Positions 1 to 9,700 of a stretch of 36,794 nucleotides of DNA are shown here, one piece after another (position 1 is the first letter of the stretch; every line of letters begins with the position of its first letter). The DNA is from Bacteroidales bacterium (lineage in GTDB: Bacteria; Bacteroidota; Bacteroidia; Bacteroidales; UBA932), in the NCBI GenBank assembly GCA_017617035.1, contig JAFZWV010000028.1:1-36794 (forward strand), read 5' to 3'. The translations under genes and the position numbers were made by a program. The notes under the pieces are model-generated. The model saw only the letters and a program-made list of their open reading frames with translations. It was not told where the DNA came from and did no database searches.

Positions 1-89
1 GATCCACCTCTTCCCATCCCGAACAGAGAAGTTAAGCACACTAACGCCGATGGTACTGCCCCACCAGGTGGGAGAGTAGGCAGCTGCGG
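1..89 (+). rRNA. rrf: 5S ribosomal RNA, 3' part
   Basis: The window opens inside a 5S rRNA. The stretch has the conserved loop B/C region (CCCATCCCGAACAGAGAAGT), the AAGCAC segment, and the 3' GGTACTGCC...GGTGGGAGAGTAGG region. The 5' part (about 25 nt) lies outside the window, so the 3' end near 89 is estimated rather than set by pairing. A strong terminator follows at once, so this is probably the last gene of an rRNA operon that runs in from the left. Confidence 0.93.
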
Positions 90-96
90 CTCTTCG

Positions 97-141
97 GAAG
101 GCCCGCTTGAGACTAGCGTCTCTGGCGGGCCTTCTTTGTTT
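97..141 (+). terminator. rRNA operon intrinsic terminator
   Basis: A perfect 10-bp stem GAAGGCCCGC (97-106) / GCGGGCCTTC (125-134) encloses a second small stem GAGAC/GTCTC (109-113/118-122) and is followed by TTTGTTTT. This is a classic strong intrinsic terminator directly after 5S rRNA. Confidence 0.92.
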
Positions 142-166
142 TCGCTTCGCTCAAACAAACCGAAAG

Positions 167-284
167 CCGCAGGTGAAACCCAAAAACGCCTCTACCTGTG
201 GAATATCAGCACAGGGTAAGGGCAAAAAGGGCCTACCCTGTGACAAATCGCCACAGGGTGAGGCGAAAAAGGGCTTACCCTGTG
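167..284. repeat. Three tandem hairpins (REP-like)
   Basis: Three successive inverted repeats of 33-35 nt are spaced 8-9 nt apart. Hairpin 1 (167-201) has arms CCGCAGGT/ACCTGTGG. Hairpin 2 (210-242) has arms CACAGGGTA/TACCCTGTG. Hairpin 3 (252-284) has arms CACAGGGT/ACCCTGTG, extended inward by GAG/CTT with a G-T wobble. Loops are rich in A and G, and hairpins 2 and 3 are clearly copies of each other. They lie between the rRNA terminator and the promoter at 296-326, so they should not be part of the downstream mRNA. A hairpin with the arm sequences of hairpin 1 in reversed order follows the next gene (2318-2347). Confidence 0.75.
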
Positions 285-295
285 AATTTTTGAAT

Positions 296-326
296 TTTGG
301 TATTAAGGGCAGAATAAGTATATTTG
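296..326 (+). promoter_or_regulatory. Bacteroidota promoter for the 332-8302 operon
   Basis: A -33 box TTTG (296-299), a 19-bp spacer and a perfect -7 box TATATTTG (319-326, TAnnTTTG) match the known Bacteroidota housekeeping promoter. The start codon ATG at 332 is only 5 nt past the -7 box, so the mRNA should have almost no 5' leader. This also argues for 332 and against the in-frame ATG at 107, which lies inside the rRNA terminator. Confidence 0.8.
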
Positions 327-331
327 AGGAT

Positions 332-2311
332 ATGAAAAGGACTTTATTGATTTTTGTGGCTGTGATGGCGTCGATGACGGCGCGCGCGCAGGCCGTGATG
401 TTGAATCCGAATCCGGGTAAGGTTGCGGATAAGGAAGTTGCACTCGCAAGCTATCCTCTCGATACTACTGCCGCGGCAGTATTCCTGGTCAATCGTACCG
501 AGGTAGCTATCAGAGTCGATAAGCCGGAGCAGCTCAGATTGGAAAAACCTATTCTTCTGGATATCTCTACCATCACCTATCATCGAGTGAAGATACTCAA
601 GGAGACCGGTTGGGAGGAGTTGACCCGTTATGAGTTGACGGTTCCTTTCGTGGACAGGATAGACCAGATTAAGGTTACGACCTATAATATGGTAAACGGA
701 AAGGTTGTAAAAAGCAAGCTTGCCGCGAAGAATATCAGCAGGGAAAAGATTTCCGACGAACTCGTAACATACTCTTTCACAGCGCCCGAAGTGAGGAAAG
801 GCTCTGTCATCGAGGTCTCGTACCAACACGTCAGCAACGATTATCTCAAAATTCCTGAACTCAGGCTTCAGAGAGCATACCCCATCAATTTTGCGACGGC
901 GTCCCTTGACTATCCGGATTATTTCCTGATGAACAAAGAGGTAAGGGGCTATATCGAGCCCAGGTTCACCGTTACCCACCCCATCCTCAGGGGCCTTTCG
1001 GACGAACTTCCTCCTTACCACATCGTCTCTCACAGATATTCCCTGGCCGACGTGCCGGCCCTTCACAACGAGTATTCATCCATCTGCCCCGAGCAGTATA
1101 TGGTTGCCGTCCAATATGAGGTGGCCCAGGCTACTATCCAGAACTTCCTCGAGAAGATCTATTCTACCGAGTGGTCGGATGTCGATTCCGGTATCAAAGA
1201 CGGACAGATCGTAAAGCAGTGTGCGGTTAAAGGGAAATTCCTTGATCCGTTCATCTCGAACGAAAAGTCCGAGAAGGCGGCCATAGCCCAGGTCCGCCAG
1301 AACGTTCTCAACGCAGTAAAATGGGACGGCGCTTACACACTGTTCCCTGGCAATATACGCGACGTTTTGAGAGACGGAATAGGTTCCTCTGCCTCCCTCA
1401 ACGCAATAGTTGCGAGTACGCTCAACTCGATGGGCTACAAAGCCTCTCCCGTCCTTCTTCGAAGCCGCGACAAGGGCGCCGTGTCCGAAGAGTTTGTCAC
1501 TACGGACGCCTTCACCAACATGATCCTCAAGATCGTCACCCCTTCGGGCGCAAGCTATTATTTCGATGCTGCCCCGGAAGAGGGTAATCTTGATATATTT
1601 AACCCTCTTTTCCTGGTAGATAAAGCCAGGGTTTACCCAATCGGCAACTATGCTGAGCCGGACTGGGTGGATCTTACGACAAAGGCGAGTGCGACTTCAA
1701 TGTATCTGGTCGACGCAACCCTTCGGTCTGACTGTTCTGTTGCCGGAACAATGTCTTTACGTTCACAGGGCGAAGCGTCCTTCCAAATGCGTCAGAAACG
1801 TGCGGAACTGTCGTCTGACGAGGAATTAATTGAGACCCTGGAAGAGGGCGATCTGTTTGAAACTGTTTCCTTCGAAGATCAGACCGAGCCTTATGGAGAC
1901 AGTTACGGGTTCACTCTTTCATTCAAACAGGAGGCCGACGAGGAGGACGAAAAACTGTTCGTCAGGCCCATTTTTCTTTCGCTGTTCGATAAAGATGAGT
2001 ATCCGGCCGTGGTCAGAACTCTCCCGGTAGATTTTATCATAAAAAATAACATCATTTACAACTATACACTCCACATCCCCGATGGCTATGTGGTAGTGGA
2101 TTTGCCGGCAACGAAAAGCGTACGTCTCGCCGGAGTCGACGCAATGTTCTCGTGCCGCTCATTAGTCAATGAAGACGGGTCGGTTTCAATATCTTTCTCC
2201 TATAAGAATGACTCCATGCAGGCTTCCGCCAAGTATTACGACAATCTGCGGGTGTTCTGGGAGAGACTATGCAAACAGGCCGAAGCGACTATAGTGATTA
2301 AAAAACAATAA
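332..2311 (+). CDS. DUF3857 / transglutaminase-like exported protein
   Basis: The protein has 659 aa with a type I signal peptide (about residues 1-21, ending ARAQA). Residues about 50-250 fit the DUF3857 domain (motifs ITYHRVKIL, SYTFTAPE-like region, GSVIEVSYQ). Residues about 330-420 align by pattern with the transglutaminase-like core that follows DUF3857 in this family. The usual catalytic Cys and His positions read Ser (GIGSSASLNAIVAS, about residue 349) and Asn (AFTNMILKI, about residue 396), so it is probably not an active peptidase or transglutaminase. The C-terminal beta-rich part fits DUF3858. It starts an operon with a GHL10-like lipoprotein (45 nt downstream) and an alpha-2-macroglobulin-like protein, all apparently exported. 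The substrate is unknown. The start is set by the promoter at 296-326 and by the signal peptide. Confidence 0.85.
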   Translation: MKRTLLIFVAVMASMTARAQAVMLNPNPGKVADKEVALASYPLDTTAAAVFLVNRTEVAIRVDKPEQLRLEKPILLDISTITYHRVKILKETGWEELTRYELTVPFVDRIDQIKVTTYNMVNGKVVKSKLAAKNISREKISDELVTYSFTAPEVRKGSVIEVSYQHVSNDYLKIPELRLQRAYPINFATASLDYPDYFLMNKEVRGYIEPRFTVTHPILRGLSDELPPYHIVSHRYSLADVPALHNEYSSICPEQYMVAVQYEVAQATIQNFLEKIYSTEWSDVDSGIKDGQIVKQCAVKGKFLDPFISNEKSEKAAIAQVRQNVLNAVKWDGAYTLFPGNIRDVLRDGIGSSASLNAIVASTLNSMGYKASPVLLRSRDKGAVSEEFVTTDAFTNMILKIVTPSGASYYFDAAPEEGNLDIFNPLFLVDKARVYPIGNYAEPDWVDLTTKASATSMYLVDATLRSDCSVAGTMSLRSQGEASFQMRQKRAELSSDEELIETLEEGDLFETVSFEDQTEPYGDSYGFTLSFKQEADEEDEKLFVRPIFLSLFDKDEYPAVVRTLPVDFIIKNNIIYNYTLHIPDGYVVVDLPATKSVRLAGVDAMFSCRSLVNEDGSVSISFSYKNDSMQASAKYYDNLRVFWERLCKQAEATIVIKKQ

Positions 2312-2317
2312 CCCTAT

Positions 2318-2347
2318 GTTAACCTGTGGAGCAATCCGCAGGTTAAC
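2318..2347. repeat. Intergenic hairpin with 12-bp stem
   Basis: An inverted repeat GTTAACCTGTGG (2318-2329) / CCGCAGGTTAAC (2336-2347) with a 6-nt loop AGCAAT and one G-T wobble fills most of the gap between two co-directional genes. There is no T-run after it, so it is more likely an mRNA processing or stability element than a terminator. Its arms contain the same 8-mers (ACCTGTGG, CCGCAGGT) as hairpin 1 at 167-201, in reversed order. Confidence 0.75.
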
Positions 2348-2356
2348 TGCATAATT

Positions 2357-3646
2357 ATGAGAACACCGATACTGAAACTGATGGCGCTGGCGGTTCTTTT
2401 CACCGCGTGCGCGAAACCTGCTCATAAGCCCAGAATAGTCTGGATTGAGGCCGGCGCGTCATCAGAGTATTATTTCGAATCTCAGGAGAACATCTTCCGT
2501 GACTGCAAACGCATCAAGGAGGCGGGCTTCACCGACGTGGTGGTCGACGTGAGGCCGACGAGCGGAGACGTCCTCTTTAAATCGAGCGTCGCGCCCGAAC
2601 TGAGGCAGATCGCGAAGTGGAGTGACCATGGTCATAAATACACCCCGCGGGAAGCGACCTTCGACTATCTCGAGACCTGGATCAAAGCGGGCCACAAAGC
2701 TGGCCTTAAGATCCATGCCGGAGTGAACATGATGGTCGGCGGCTGGTGGTCCGAATCGGCCGGACCCGAGGGCATGGTCTACGATCACCCCGAGCGCAAG
2801 GAATGGTGCGCGGTCGACCTTCTCAAGAGCGGCGAGCTCGTGAACTTCGCCGACAACACCGAGAAGATAGGCGGCCGCTTCCTCGACCCTGCGAACAAGG
2901 AGGTCCAGGCGTTCCTGATCCAGATGCTGCGCGACCTGGCGGCCTACAAGGGCCTCGACGGCATGGTCCTCGACCGCTGCCGTTACGACGACTACGCCAT
3001 GGACGCAGGCTATACTCAGGCGGCCTACGATGGCTTCACGGCTTACCTTGGCCATGAACCCGAGCGCTGGCCCGCCCTTTCCCATTGCCCTGGCCATGTC
3101 TTCATCGACTGGGATCCCGACCAGCTCGACGTGCAGTGGCTGACCTACCGCTGCAAGGTGATCCATGACTTTGTAGCCGACGCGCGCGCCGCCGTGAAGA
3201 AGGTGGCACCCAAATTGCAATTTGCCGTCTATGTGGGAGCATGGTTCTCAGAGTACTACCGTTCCGGCGTGAACTGGACTAGCCCGCGCTACAATCTGGC
3301 GCAGGAGGAGAAGACCTTCTGGTGGGCGACGCCCGAGTATCAGGCGACCGGCTTTGCCGACCTATTCGATTTCATGATCCTGGGCGCATACGGCCCGGCG
3401 GATGATGTCCATGGCGACAAAGAGTGGACGATGGAAGGCTTTGCGAAACTCGGCCGGAAGCGCCTTTGCGGCGACGTCCCGTTCGCAGTCGGGCCCGACA
3501 TCGGAAACGGCAAGGGCTTCGAAAAGGGCGGCCGCGCCGATGTCCTGCCCGAGATAGCTGAGACCATACTCAATGAGGCCGACGGTCTGTTCATCTTCGA
3601 CCTCTGCCACATCCGCAAGTTTGATTATTGGGATGCGTTTAAATAG
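2357..3646 (+). CDS. GHL10-like glycosidase-family lipoprotein
   Basis: The protein has 429 aa and a lipoprotein signal peptide (lipobox LFTAC, Cys18). The rest looks like a single TIM-barrel domain of the GHL10 / alpha-amylase-like superfamily. Residues about 28-75 hold a first beta-strand (PRIVWIEAG) and the segment IKEAGFTDVVVDVRPTSGDV. Later come GLKIHAGVNMM (about residue 120) and YKGLDGMVLDRCRYDDY (about residues 195-211), which resembles the GHL10 motif for a catalytic Asp (DGI-x-FD-x-x-RY). The C-terminal part has many aromatic residues (WFSEYYRSGVNW, FWWATPEY), as expected for a sugar-binding cleft. Its substrate cannot be read from sequence. It is the middle gene of the 332-8302 operon and lies 6 nt before the next start. 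Its GC content looks higher than that of its upstream neighbour. Confidence 0.75.
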   Translation: MRTPILKLMALAVLFTACAKPAHKPRIVWIEAGASSEYYFESQENIFRDCKRIKEAGFTDVVVDVRPTSGDVLFKSSVAPELRQIAKWSDHGHKYTPREATFDYLETWIKAGHKAGLKIHAGVNMMVGGWWSESAGPEGMVYDHPERKEWCAVDLLKSGELVNFADNTEKIGGRFLDPANKEVQAFLIQMLRDLAAYKGLDGMVLDRCRYDDYAMDAGYTQAAYDGFTAYLGHEPERWPALSHCPGHVFIDWDPDQLDVQWLTYRCKVIHDFVADARAAVKKVAPKLQFAVYVGAWFSEYYRSGVNWTSPRYNLAQEEKTFWWATPEYQATGFADLFDFMILGAYGPADDVHGDKEWTMEGFAKLGRKRLCGDVPFAVGPDIGNGKGFEKGGRADVLPEIAETILNEADGLFIFDLCHIRKFDYWDAFK

Positions 3647-3652
3647 TTGATT

Positions 3653-6600
3653 ATGAAAAAGTTACTACCGATTGTCTGTATACTTATGGCGTTGTTTTCA
3701 CCAAAGGCCAAGGCCGATTCCGATGGCCACGTCCTGGACGCGCTCTGGAAGCAGTACCAGGCCGCATATAATTCAGATCAGCCTCAGAAGGAGCAGGAGA
3801 TTCTGACTAAGATAAAGGAAGAGGCAGGCAAACAGCGCCTGGCCTGGGACTACTACGACGCCGTTACTCGTTATGAAGATGTTGGCGTACGCATCAATTG
3901 GAAGATGCGCGAGTCGTTGCATGAGGCTACGAAAGAAGCTATAGCTGAGTTTAACGAACCGGTCGTAACATATTATTACAGCCTTAGGAATGCAATTCTT
4001 CCCGAGAATTTTCTGGGTTCTAATGAGGATAGACTGAAGTCTACCAATAACCCGGAATTCCATAAGCGCGACTGGGCTGTGAAGAACAGATCATACTCCA
4101 AAACACTTCTGGAGAACTTCCAAAATGACTATGACTATGTAGTCTGGAGTCTGTACATGAACTCCACGGATAAAACAGCGCAGACAGCGTTTAAAGGACG
4201 TTATCCGCTTGAGCAGCTGGTCGAATTCGAGGATATAGAGTCGGACTATACTTACTGGCGGACAAAATATGAAGACAGAGCCGCGGCGCTCGATGCCTTT
4301 ACCGAAAAATACAAAGACAAGGCGGTCTCTCTGCTTTCACGGCAGGCAAGGCTGAACGACATCTTCAGAAAACACGGAGAGGATAATGCTGAAGGGAAGA
4401 AATATGAGGAACTGAAAGCTTTGTGTGAGGCCTTCGAAAAAGACCGCAAGGCTTCGCCGGAAAAGACTCTGGCGGAGTCGTGCACCGAAGTGAAAGATCT
4501 ACTGAATACTCTGAATAGCAAACACATTGGCTTTGAACTGAAAGACAGCCAGCTTAAGGTCTTCGTCCGTAACCTTGCCAGTGTTGATCTGGAGATAAAG
4601 ACGGATAAAAAGACTGTCCATAAAGCCAGTCTCACCAATCCCAAATGCAGCTTCTACGCCCAGGATACCATTTCGTACAAGATACCCGCGATTGACGACG
4701 GCGAGTACACTGTCATCTGTAAGAATGGAGACGAAAAACAGGAATCGAGATGGGAGTTGTATACGATATCGGTCGTAACAAAGTACGACGCCGACGGATG
4801 GTGGGCCTACGCGGCTGATTATCAGAGCGGAGAGCCCGTTAAAGGCTACGAAAAGGGCTTCCAGAAGATATCCGCCAAGGATAAATTCAGCGTCAGCATC
4901 AATGAGAATGGCCGCACTCGCCGCTCGCGCGAAGTAAAGCTCCGCGAATCAAGCATTGGGCCTTATAGTATTGACAAACGGCTCGAGGCTATACTGCTTA
5001 CCGACCGTGCGGCTTTTAATCCTGAGGAGACTGTTCAGTACAAGGTCATTCTTTTCCGCATGGACTACAGCCTTGAGGCCGTTGGCGCCGGGCAAAAAGT
5101 TAAGGTTCGCATGAACGACGCTAAGGGTGAAAAGGTGGCGGAAGAAGATCTGACCACCAATGAATTCGGCTCGGTTGCCGGCAGTTTCTTCATTCCTCGC
5201 GGCGAGCGCAATGGCTCTTATACGATTGAGGTTGAGGTTGACGGCAGGGTAGTGGAGTCTCGTGCGATAACCGTCGACGATTTTGTCCTTCCGACTTTTG
5301 CCGTCTCCTTCGACAGGCACGATCCGGTTCAGGCGGGAGAGAATGTCGTGTTCTCCGGAACTCTCAAGGCTTACAGTGGCCATTCCATCGCAGGCGCAGA
5401 TGTCTCTTACCGTATATCCAAGTGGGGAGATGTTGTCTCCGAAGGAAAGCTGGAACTCAACGCCGGAGGACGTTTTAAGGTCGGATGTGCGACAGAACCT
5501 ACGGGCTATCAGTCTTATGTGCTGACTATCAAGGTGGTCGATGGTACGGGCGAGACTAAGGAATTCAATACCAGCGCATATGTGAGGTATACTGAGCCTG
5601 AAACTGAAAAGCAGAAGGAGTACTTTTTCGAGAATCTCGGAGACGATAATCATATCGGCATCCGCGCCGTCGCTGGCGACCAGCCGGTCTGGGCGCTGGT
5701 CGATTTCTATGGACTTGACTCGCGGCTTATCGAGACGCGCTTCGTGCGCTTCAATCCTAAGGGAGGGGCCAAGGCGGAGAAGTCTTTCACTTACGAGTAC
5801 CTTAAAGAGTACCCCGACGCACTGACCCTGAGCGTATTCTACTTCCAGAACGCCAGACAATACAGCTATACCACGACCTTGAGGCGGAAAGATACGCGCT
5901 ACGATCTGCCGCTGGAATTCACGCGTTTCCTCGACACAACCGCCCCGGGCCAGTCTTATGAATTCCTCATCAATACGGCTCCGGGAGTGGAATGTGCGGC
6001 GACCATCTTCGACAAAAGCAGCGAGACGGTCAGGGCCAACGGCATTTCGATTGTCCGCCCTTACCAATATCCGGTTTACGGCCCGCGCTACAACTCAATG
6101 GTAGGATCGGATCGCGCAAGCGCATGGTTTGATCGCGGACGCGTATACTATATGAAGTCGGCCACGACGTCCATGGTAATGCTCGATGCAGCTGTCGACG
6201 ACATGGCTGAAAACGAGGCCATGGTCGAGGATGCGGTCGCGATGGGCTTTGCTGCCCCGCAGGAGGAAGAGTCGGAAACTGAAATCGCAATTCGCGAAGA
6301 CATGTCTACCACCATCGCATGGGAGCCGTTCCTGCGCTCGGATGAAAATGGCAACATAAGTTTCAAGTTTACCAATGCCGACAAGCTGTCGACATTCTAC
6401 GTCCAACTCTTCGCCCACGACAAGGCAATGCGCAACGCGACACTGCGTAAAGAAATGGTTGTCACTCTGCCGGTAAAGGTGTCCGTTCTCGAAGCGCGTT
6501 ACCTCTATCCGGAAGACCGCTGGCGTGTTCGCGTCTCACTGTCCAGCAGCGTGGATCACGAGATAAATGGCACACTGACTGTCAACGGCAATAAGATATC

Positions 6601-8302
6601 CGCGGCTATTCCTGCGTTTGAACAGGTCTGGGCGGAGGTGCCTGTGTTCTTCGATGAAGATGACAAGGAACTGATTTTGACTGCGGTTTTTCAGCCAGAG
6701 AATGACATTCATTCTGTCATTCCGAGCGAAGCGAAGGAATCTGTAGCCGGCGACGCAGTCCGTGTTCGAATTCCTATCAAGGAATCCTGGCAGACCATTA
6801 CCGAGGCCCATTCGGAAGTTCTCCTTGCCGGTGACGATAAAGATGCGCTCATCGCCGATCTGCGCAGCCGCTTTGTAAATTTGGACGGCAGCGAGGCGAC
6901 CCTCAAAGAAATCTCCATCAAGCAGATGCTGGAGGAAGCCCTGCCGGAGCACTTCAATATCGATTCAGAGAATTGCATCACTCTGATGCGCGCCCTCTAC
7001 GCAGCCACTCTGGCAAAGAGTCTTGGCTCGCAGGGCCTGACGAATGACGAACTCCAAGACGTCGTGAAGCGATTGCTTGATTGCCGCAACTCCGACGGCG
7101 GATTCGGCTGGTTCAAGGAATTCGACTCCTCGCCGATCATAACCGCTACGATACTCGACTACTGCGCCGGCATTCGCACGAGAGGTCTCGGGCTCCCCGC
7201 CGCGCTGGCGGATGTCCTCCCTGCTGCGGTAAGTTTCCTCGACGCGAAGTATTTCTCCAAAGACCCCTTCCCGTTTTGGCGCGGCGGGATCTCCATGGAA
7301 CAGTATATATATATAAGGTGTCTGTATCCCGAGGTTAAGTTTGCCCAGAAGACCGACGCGAAGTGGCGCAAAGAGGCGCGTAAGTACCTGGTCCCGACCA
7401 AGGACCGTGGCCTGCAGTACTCTGTGTTCGCTAAGGCTCGCCGCATGAAGACCCTCCAGGCCCTGCTCGAATCCGATGGCGGCCTCGAGCTGGCCCGCAG
7501 ACTCGGCATCAGCCTCGGGGTGAAGTGCCGCCTCCGCAAATCGCTCGAGGCCGACACCCGCTCGCTGGTCCAGTACGCGGTAAAGCACCGCACGGGCGCC
7601 ACCTACTATCCTAACGCCGTGATGCCATGGCGCGGACTGCTCGAAAGCGAGCTTTATGCCCATAGTCTCATCTGCGACCTGCTCGCCTCGCGCGGGGAGA
7701 CCGAAATCGCGGAAGGCATACGCCTGTGGCTCATGCTCCAGAAGGAGACCCAGCAGTGGGGCGCCGACCCTGGAACCGTCAACGCGCTAGCCAGCGTGCG
7801 CGACGCCAGCCCCGAGACTCTCGAGACCATGGTCATAGCCCTGTCGGGCACAACCCGACTCCCGTTCGCGCAGATCAAGGCGGCCGGCAACGGTTTCACG
7901 ATCGAGCGCGGCTGGTACAAACTGGCCGACGACGGGACTCGCAGCGCGCTGAGTGAGGGCGACACGCTCACCGTGGGCGACAAGGTCATCGCAGTTTGCC
8001 CGATATGGAACGAAGAGAACCGCAGCTTTATCCATATTTCCATCCCTCGCCCGGCATGTTTGACCCCGAAGAACCAGTTGTCGTCATTCTACGGCTGGAA
8101 TGCATGGCGTAGTGTGGGTATAGACCGGACGGAGTACTGGTTCGAGTCGTATCCCGAGGAGAAAACCACCATCGAGGAGGTCTTCTATGTGACTCAAAGC
8201 GGACTATTCCACGCGGGCGTTCCCGAAATAGAATCGCTTTATGCGCCGCATTACAGGGCAAATGGTGAATCCGGCATAGAAATCGCGACAAAATCGCGCT
8301 AA
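3653..8302 (+). CDS. Alpha-2-macroglobulin family protein
   Basis: The protein has 1549 aa with a signal peptide (about 1-22, ending PKAKA). The in-frame TTG at 3647 was rejected in favour of ATG 3653. An MG2-like segment begins near residue 440 (LLTDRAAFNPEETVQYKVILFR) and is followed by further macroglobulin beta domains (VDDFVLPTFAVSF, about 540). The conserved A2M segment (WEPFLRSDENGNISFKFT) lies near residue 885. From about 1095 there is an alpha-toroid, thioester-domain-like region (CRNSDGGFGWFKEF, near 1143). I find no GCxEQ thioester motif, so it should not trap proteases covalently. Bacterial A2Ms are periplasmic proteins thought to bind proteases or repair-related partners. A palindromic repeat lies in frame at 6699-6742. 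GC content rises from the 5' to the 3' half. Confidence 0.88.
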   Translation: MKKLLPIVCILMALFSPKAKADSDGHVLDALWKQYQAAYNSDQPQKEQEILTKIKEEAGKQRLAWDYYDAVTRYEDVGVRINWKMRESLHEATKEAIAEFNEPVVTYYYSLRNAILPENFLGSNEDRLKSTNNPEFHKRDWAVKNRSYSKTLLENFQNDYDYVVWSLYMNSTDKTAQTAFKGRYPLEQLVEFEDIESDYTYWRTKYEDRAAALDAFTEKYKDKAVSLLSRQARLNDIFRKHGEDNAEGKKYEELKALCEAFEKDRKASPEKTLAESCTEVKDLLNTLNSKHIGFELKDSQLKVFVRNLASVDLEIKTDKKTVHKASLTNPKCSFYAQDTISYKIPAIDDGEYTVICKNGDEKQESRWELYTISVVTKYDADGWWAYAADYQSGEPVKGYEKGFQKISAKDKFSVSINENGRTRRSREVKLRESSIGPYSIDKRLEAILLTDRAAFNPEETVQYKVILFRMDYSLEAVGAGQKVKVRMNDAKGEKVAEEDLTTNEFGSVAGSFFIPRGERNGSYTIEVEVDGRVVESRAITVDDFVLPTFAVSFDRHDPVQAGENVVFSGTLKAYSGHSIAGADVSYRISKWGDVVSEGKLELNAGGRFKVGCATEPTGYQSYVLTIKVVDGTGETKEFNTSAYVRYTEPETEKQKEYFFENLGDDNHIGIRAVAGDQPVWALVDFYGLDSRLIETRFVRFNPKGGAKAEKSFTYEYLKEYPDALTLSVFYFQNARQYSYTTTLRRKDTRYDLPLEFTRFLDTTAPGQSYEFLINTAPGVECAATIFDKSSETVRANGISIVRPYQYPVYGPRYNSMVGSDRASAWFDRGRVYYMKSATTSMVMLDAAVDDMAENEAMVEDAVAMGFAAPQEEESETEIAIREDMSTTIAWEPFLRSDENGNISFKFTNADKLSTFYVQLFAHDKAMRNATLRKEMVVTLPVKVSVLEARYLYPEDRWRVRVSLSSSVDHEINGTLTVNGNKISAAIPAFEQVWAEVPVFFDEDDKELILTAVFQPENDIHSVIPSEAKESVAGDAVRVRIPIKESWQTITEAHSEVLLAGDDKDALIADLRSRFVNLDGSEATLKEISIKQMLEEALPEHFNIDSENCITLMRALYAATLAKSLGSQGLTNDELQDVVKRLLDCRNSDGGFGWFKEFDSSPIITATILDYCAGIRTRGLGLPAALADVLPAAVSFLDAKYFSKDPFPFWRGGISMEQYIYIRCLYPEVKFAQKTDAKWRKEARKYLVPTKDRGLQYSVFAKARRMKTLQALLESDGGLELARRLGISLGVKCRLRKSLEADTRSLVQYAVKHRTGATYYPNAVMPWRGLLESELYAHSLICDLLASRGETEIAEGIRLWLMLQKETQQWGADPGTVNALASVRDASPETLETMVIALSGTTRLPFAQIKAAGNGFTIERGWYKLADDGTRSALSEGDTLTVGDKVIAVCPIWNEENRSFIHISIPRPACLTPKNQLSSFYGWNAWRSVGIDRTEYWFESYPEEKTTIEEVFYVTQSGLFHAGVPEIESLYAPHYRANGESGIEIATKSR
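6699..6742. repeat. In-frame palindromic repeat inside the A2M gene
   Basis: The unit at 6715-6742 starts TGTCATTCCGAG and ends AAGGAATCT, with pairing arms ATTCC/GGAAT. It is identical to the units at 24246-24273, 25109-25136 and 25937-25964. It is preceded by the end of an opposed unit (AGAATGACA, 6699-6707) and a 7-nt spacer, the same back-to-back layout as at 24 and 25 kb. It is read in frame as SVIPSEAKES (about residues 1021-1030) between two beta domains. Confidence 0.85.
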
Positions 8303-8319
8303 AATGTCAAAGAAATTGC

Positions 8320-8327
8320 TAAATTTG
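8320..8327 (+). promoter_or_regulatory. Candidate -7 box of the enolase promoter
   Basis: TAAATTTG matches TAnnTTTG and lies 61 nt before the enolase ATG in an AT-rich gap. No good TTTG was found at the -33 distance, so this is a moderate call. It would give a leader of about 56 nt. Confidence 0.45.
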
Positions 8328-8385
8328 TTCGGCTTTTTAGCAAAAACCGTTAAAAAACATACAAATTCAACATAATTTCTATTAA

Positions 8386-9699
<1,314 letters not shown>

Positions 9700-9700
9700 T

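Noticed and set aside
167-284. Possible small CRISPR array
   Set aside because: The units are self-pairing hairpins with short 8-9 nt gaps; there are no spacers of 25-40 nt and no cas genes.
107-331. N-terminal extension of the DUF3857 gene to ATG 107
   Set aside because: It would start inside the rRNA terminator, cross the three hairpins and the promoter, and hide a clear signal peptide at 332.
7302-7316. TA dinucleotide run
   Set aside because: It encodes IYI in a conserved stretch of the A2M gene and is too short to call a repeat locus.
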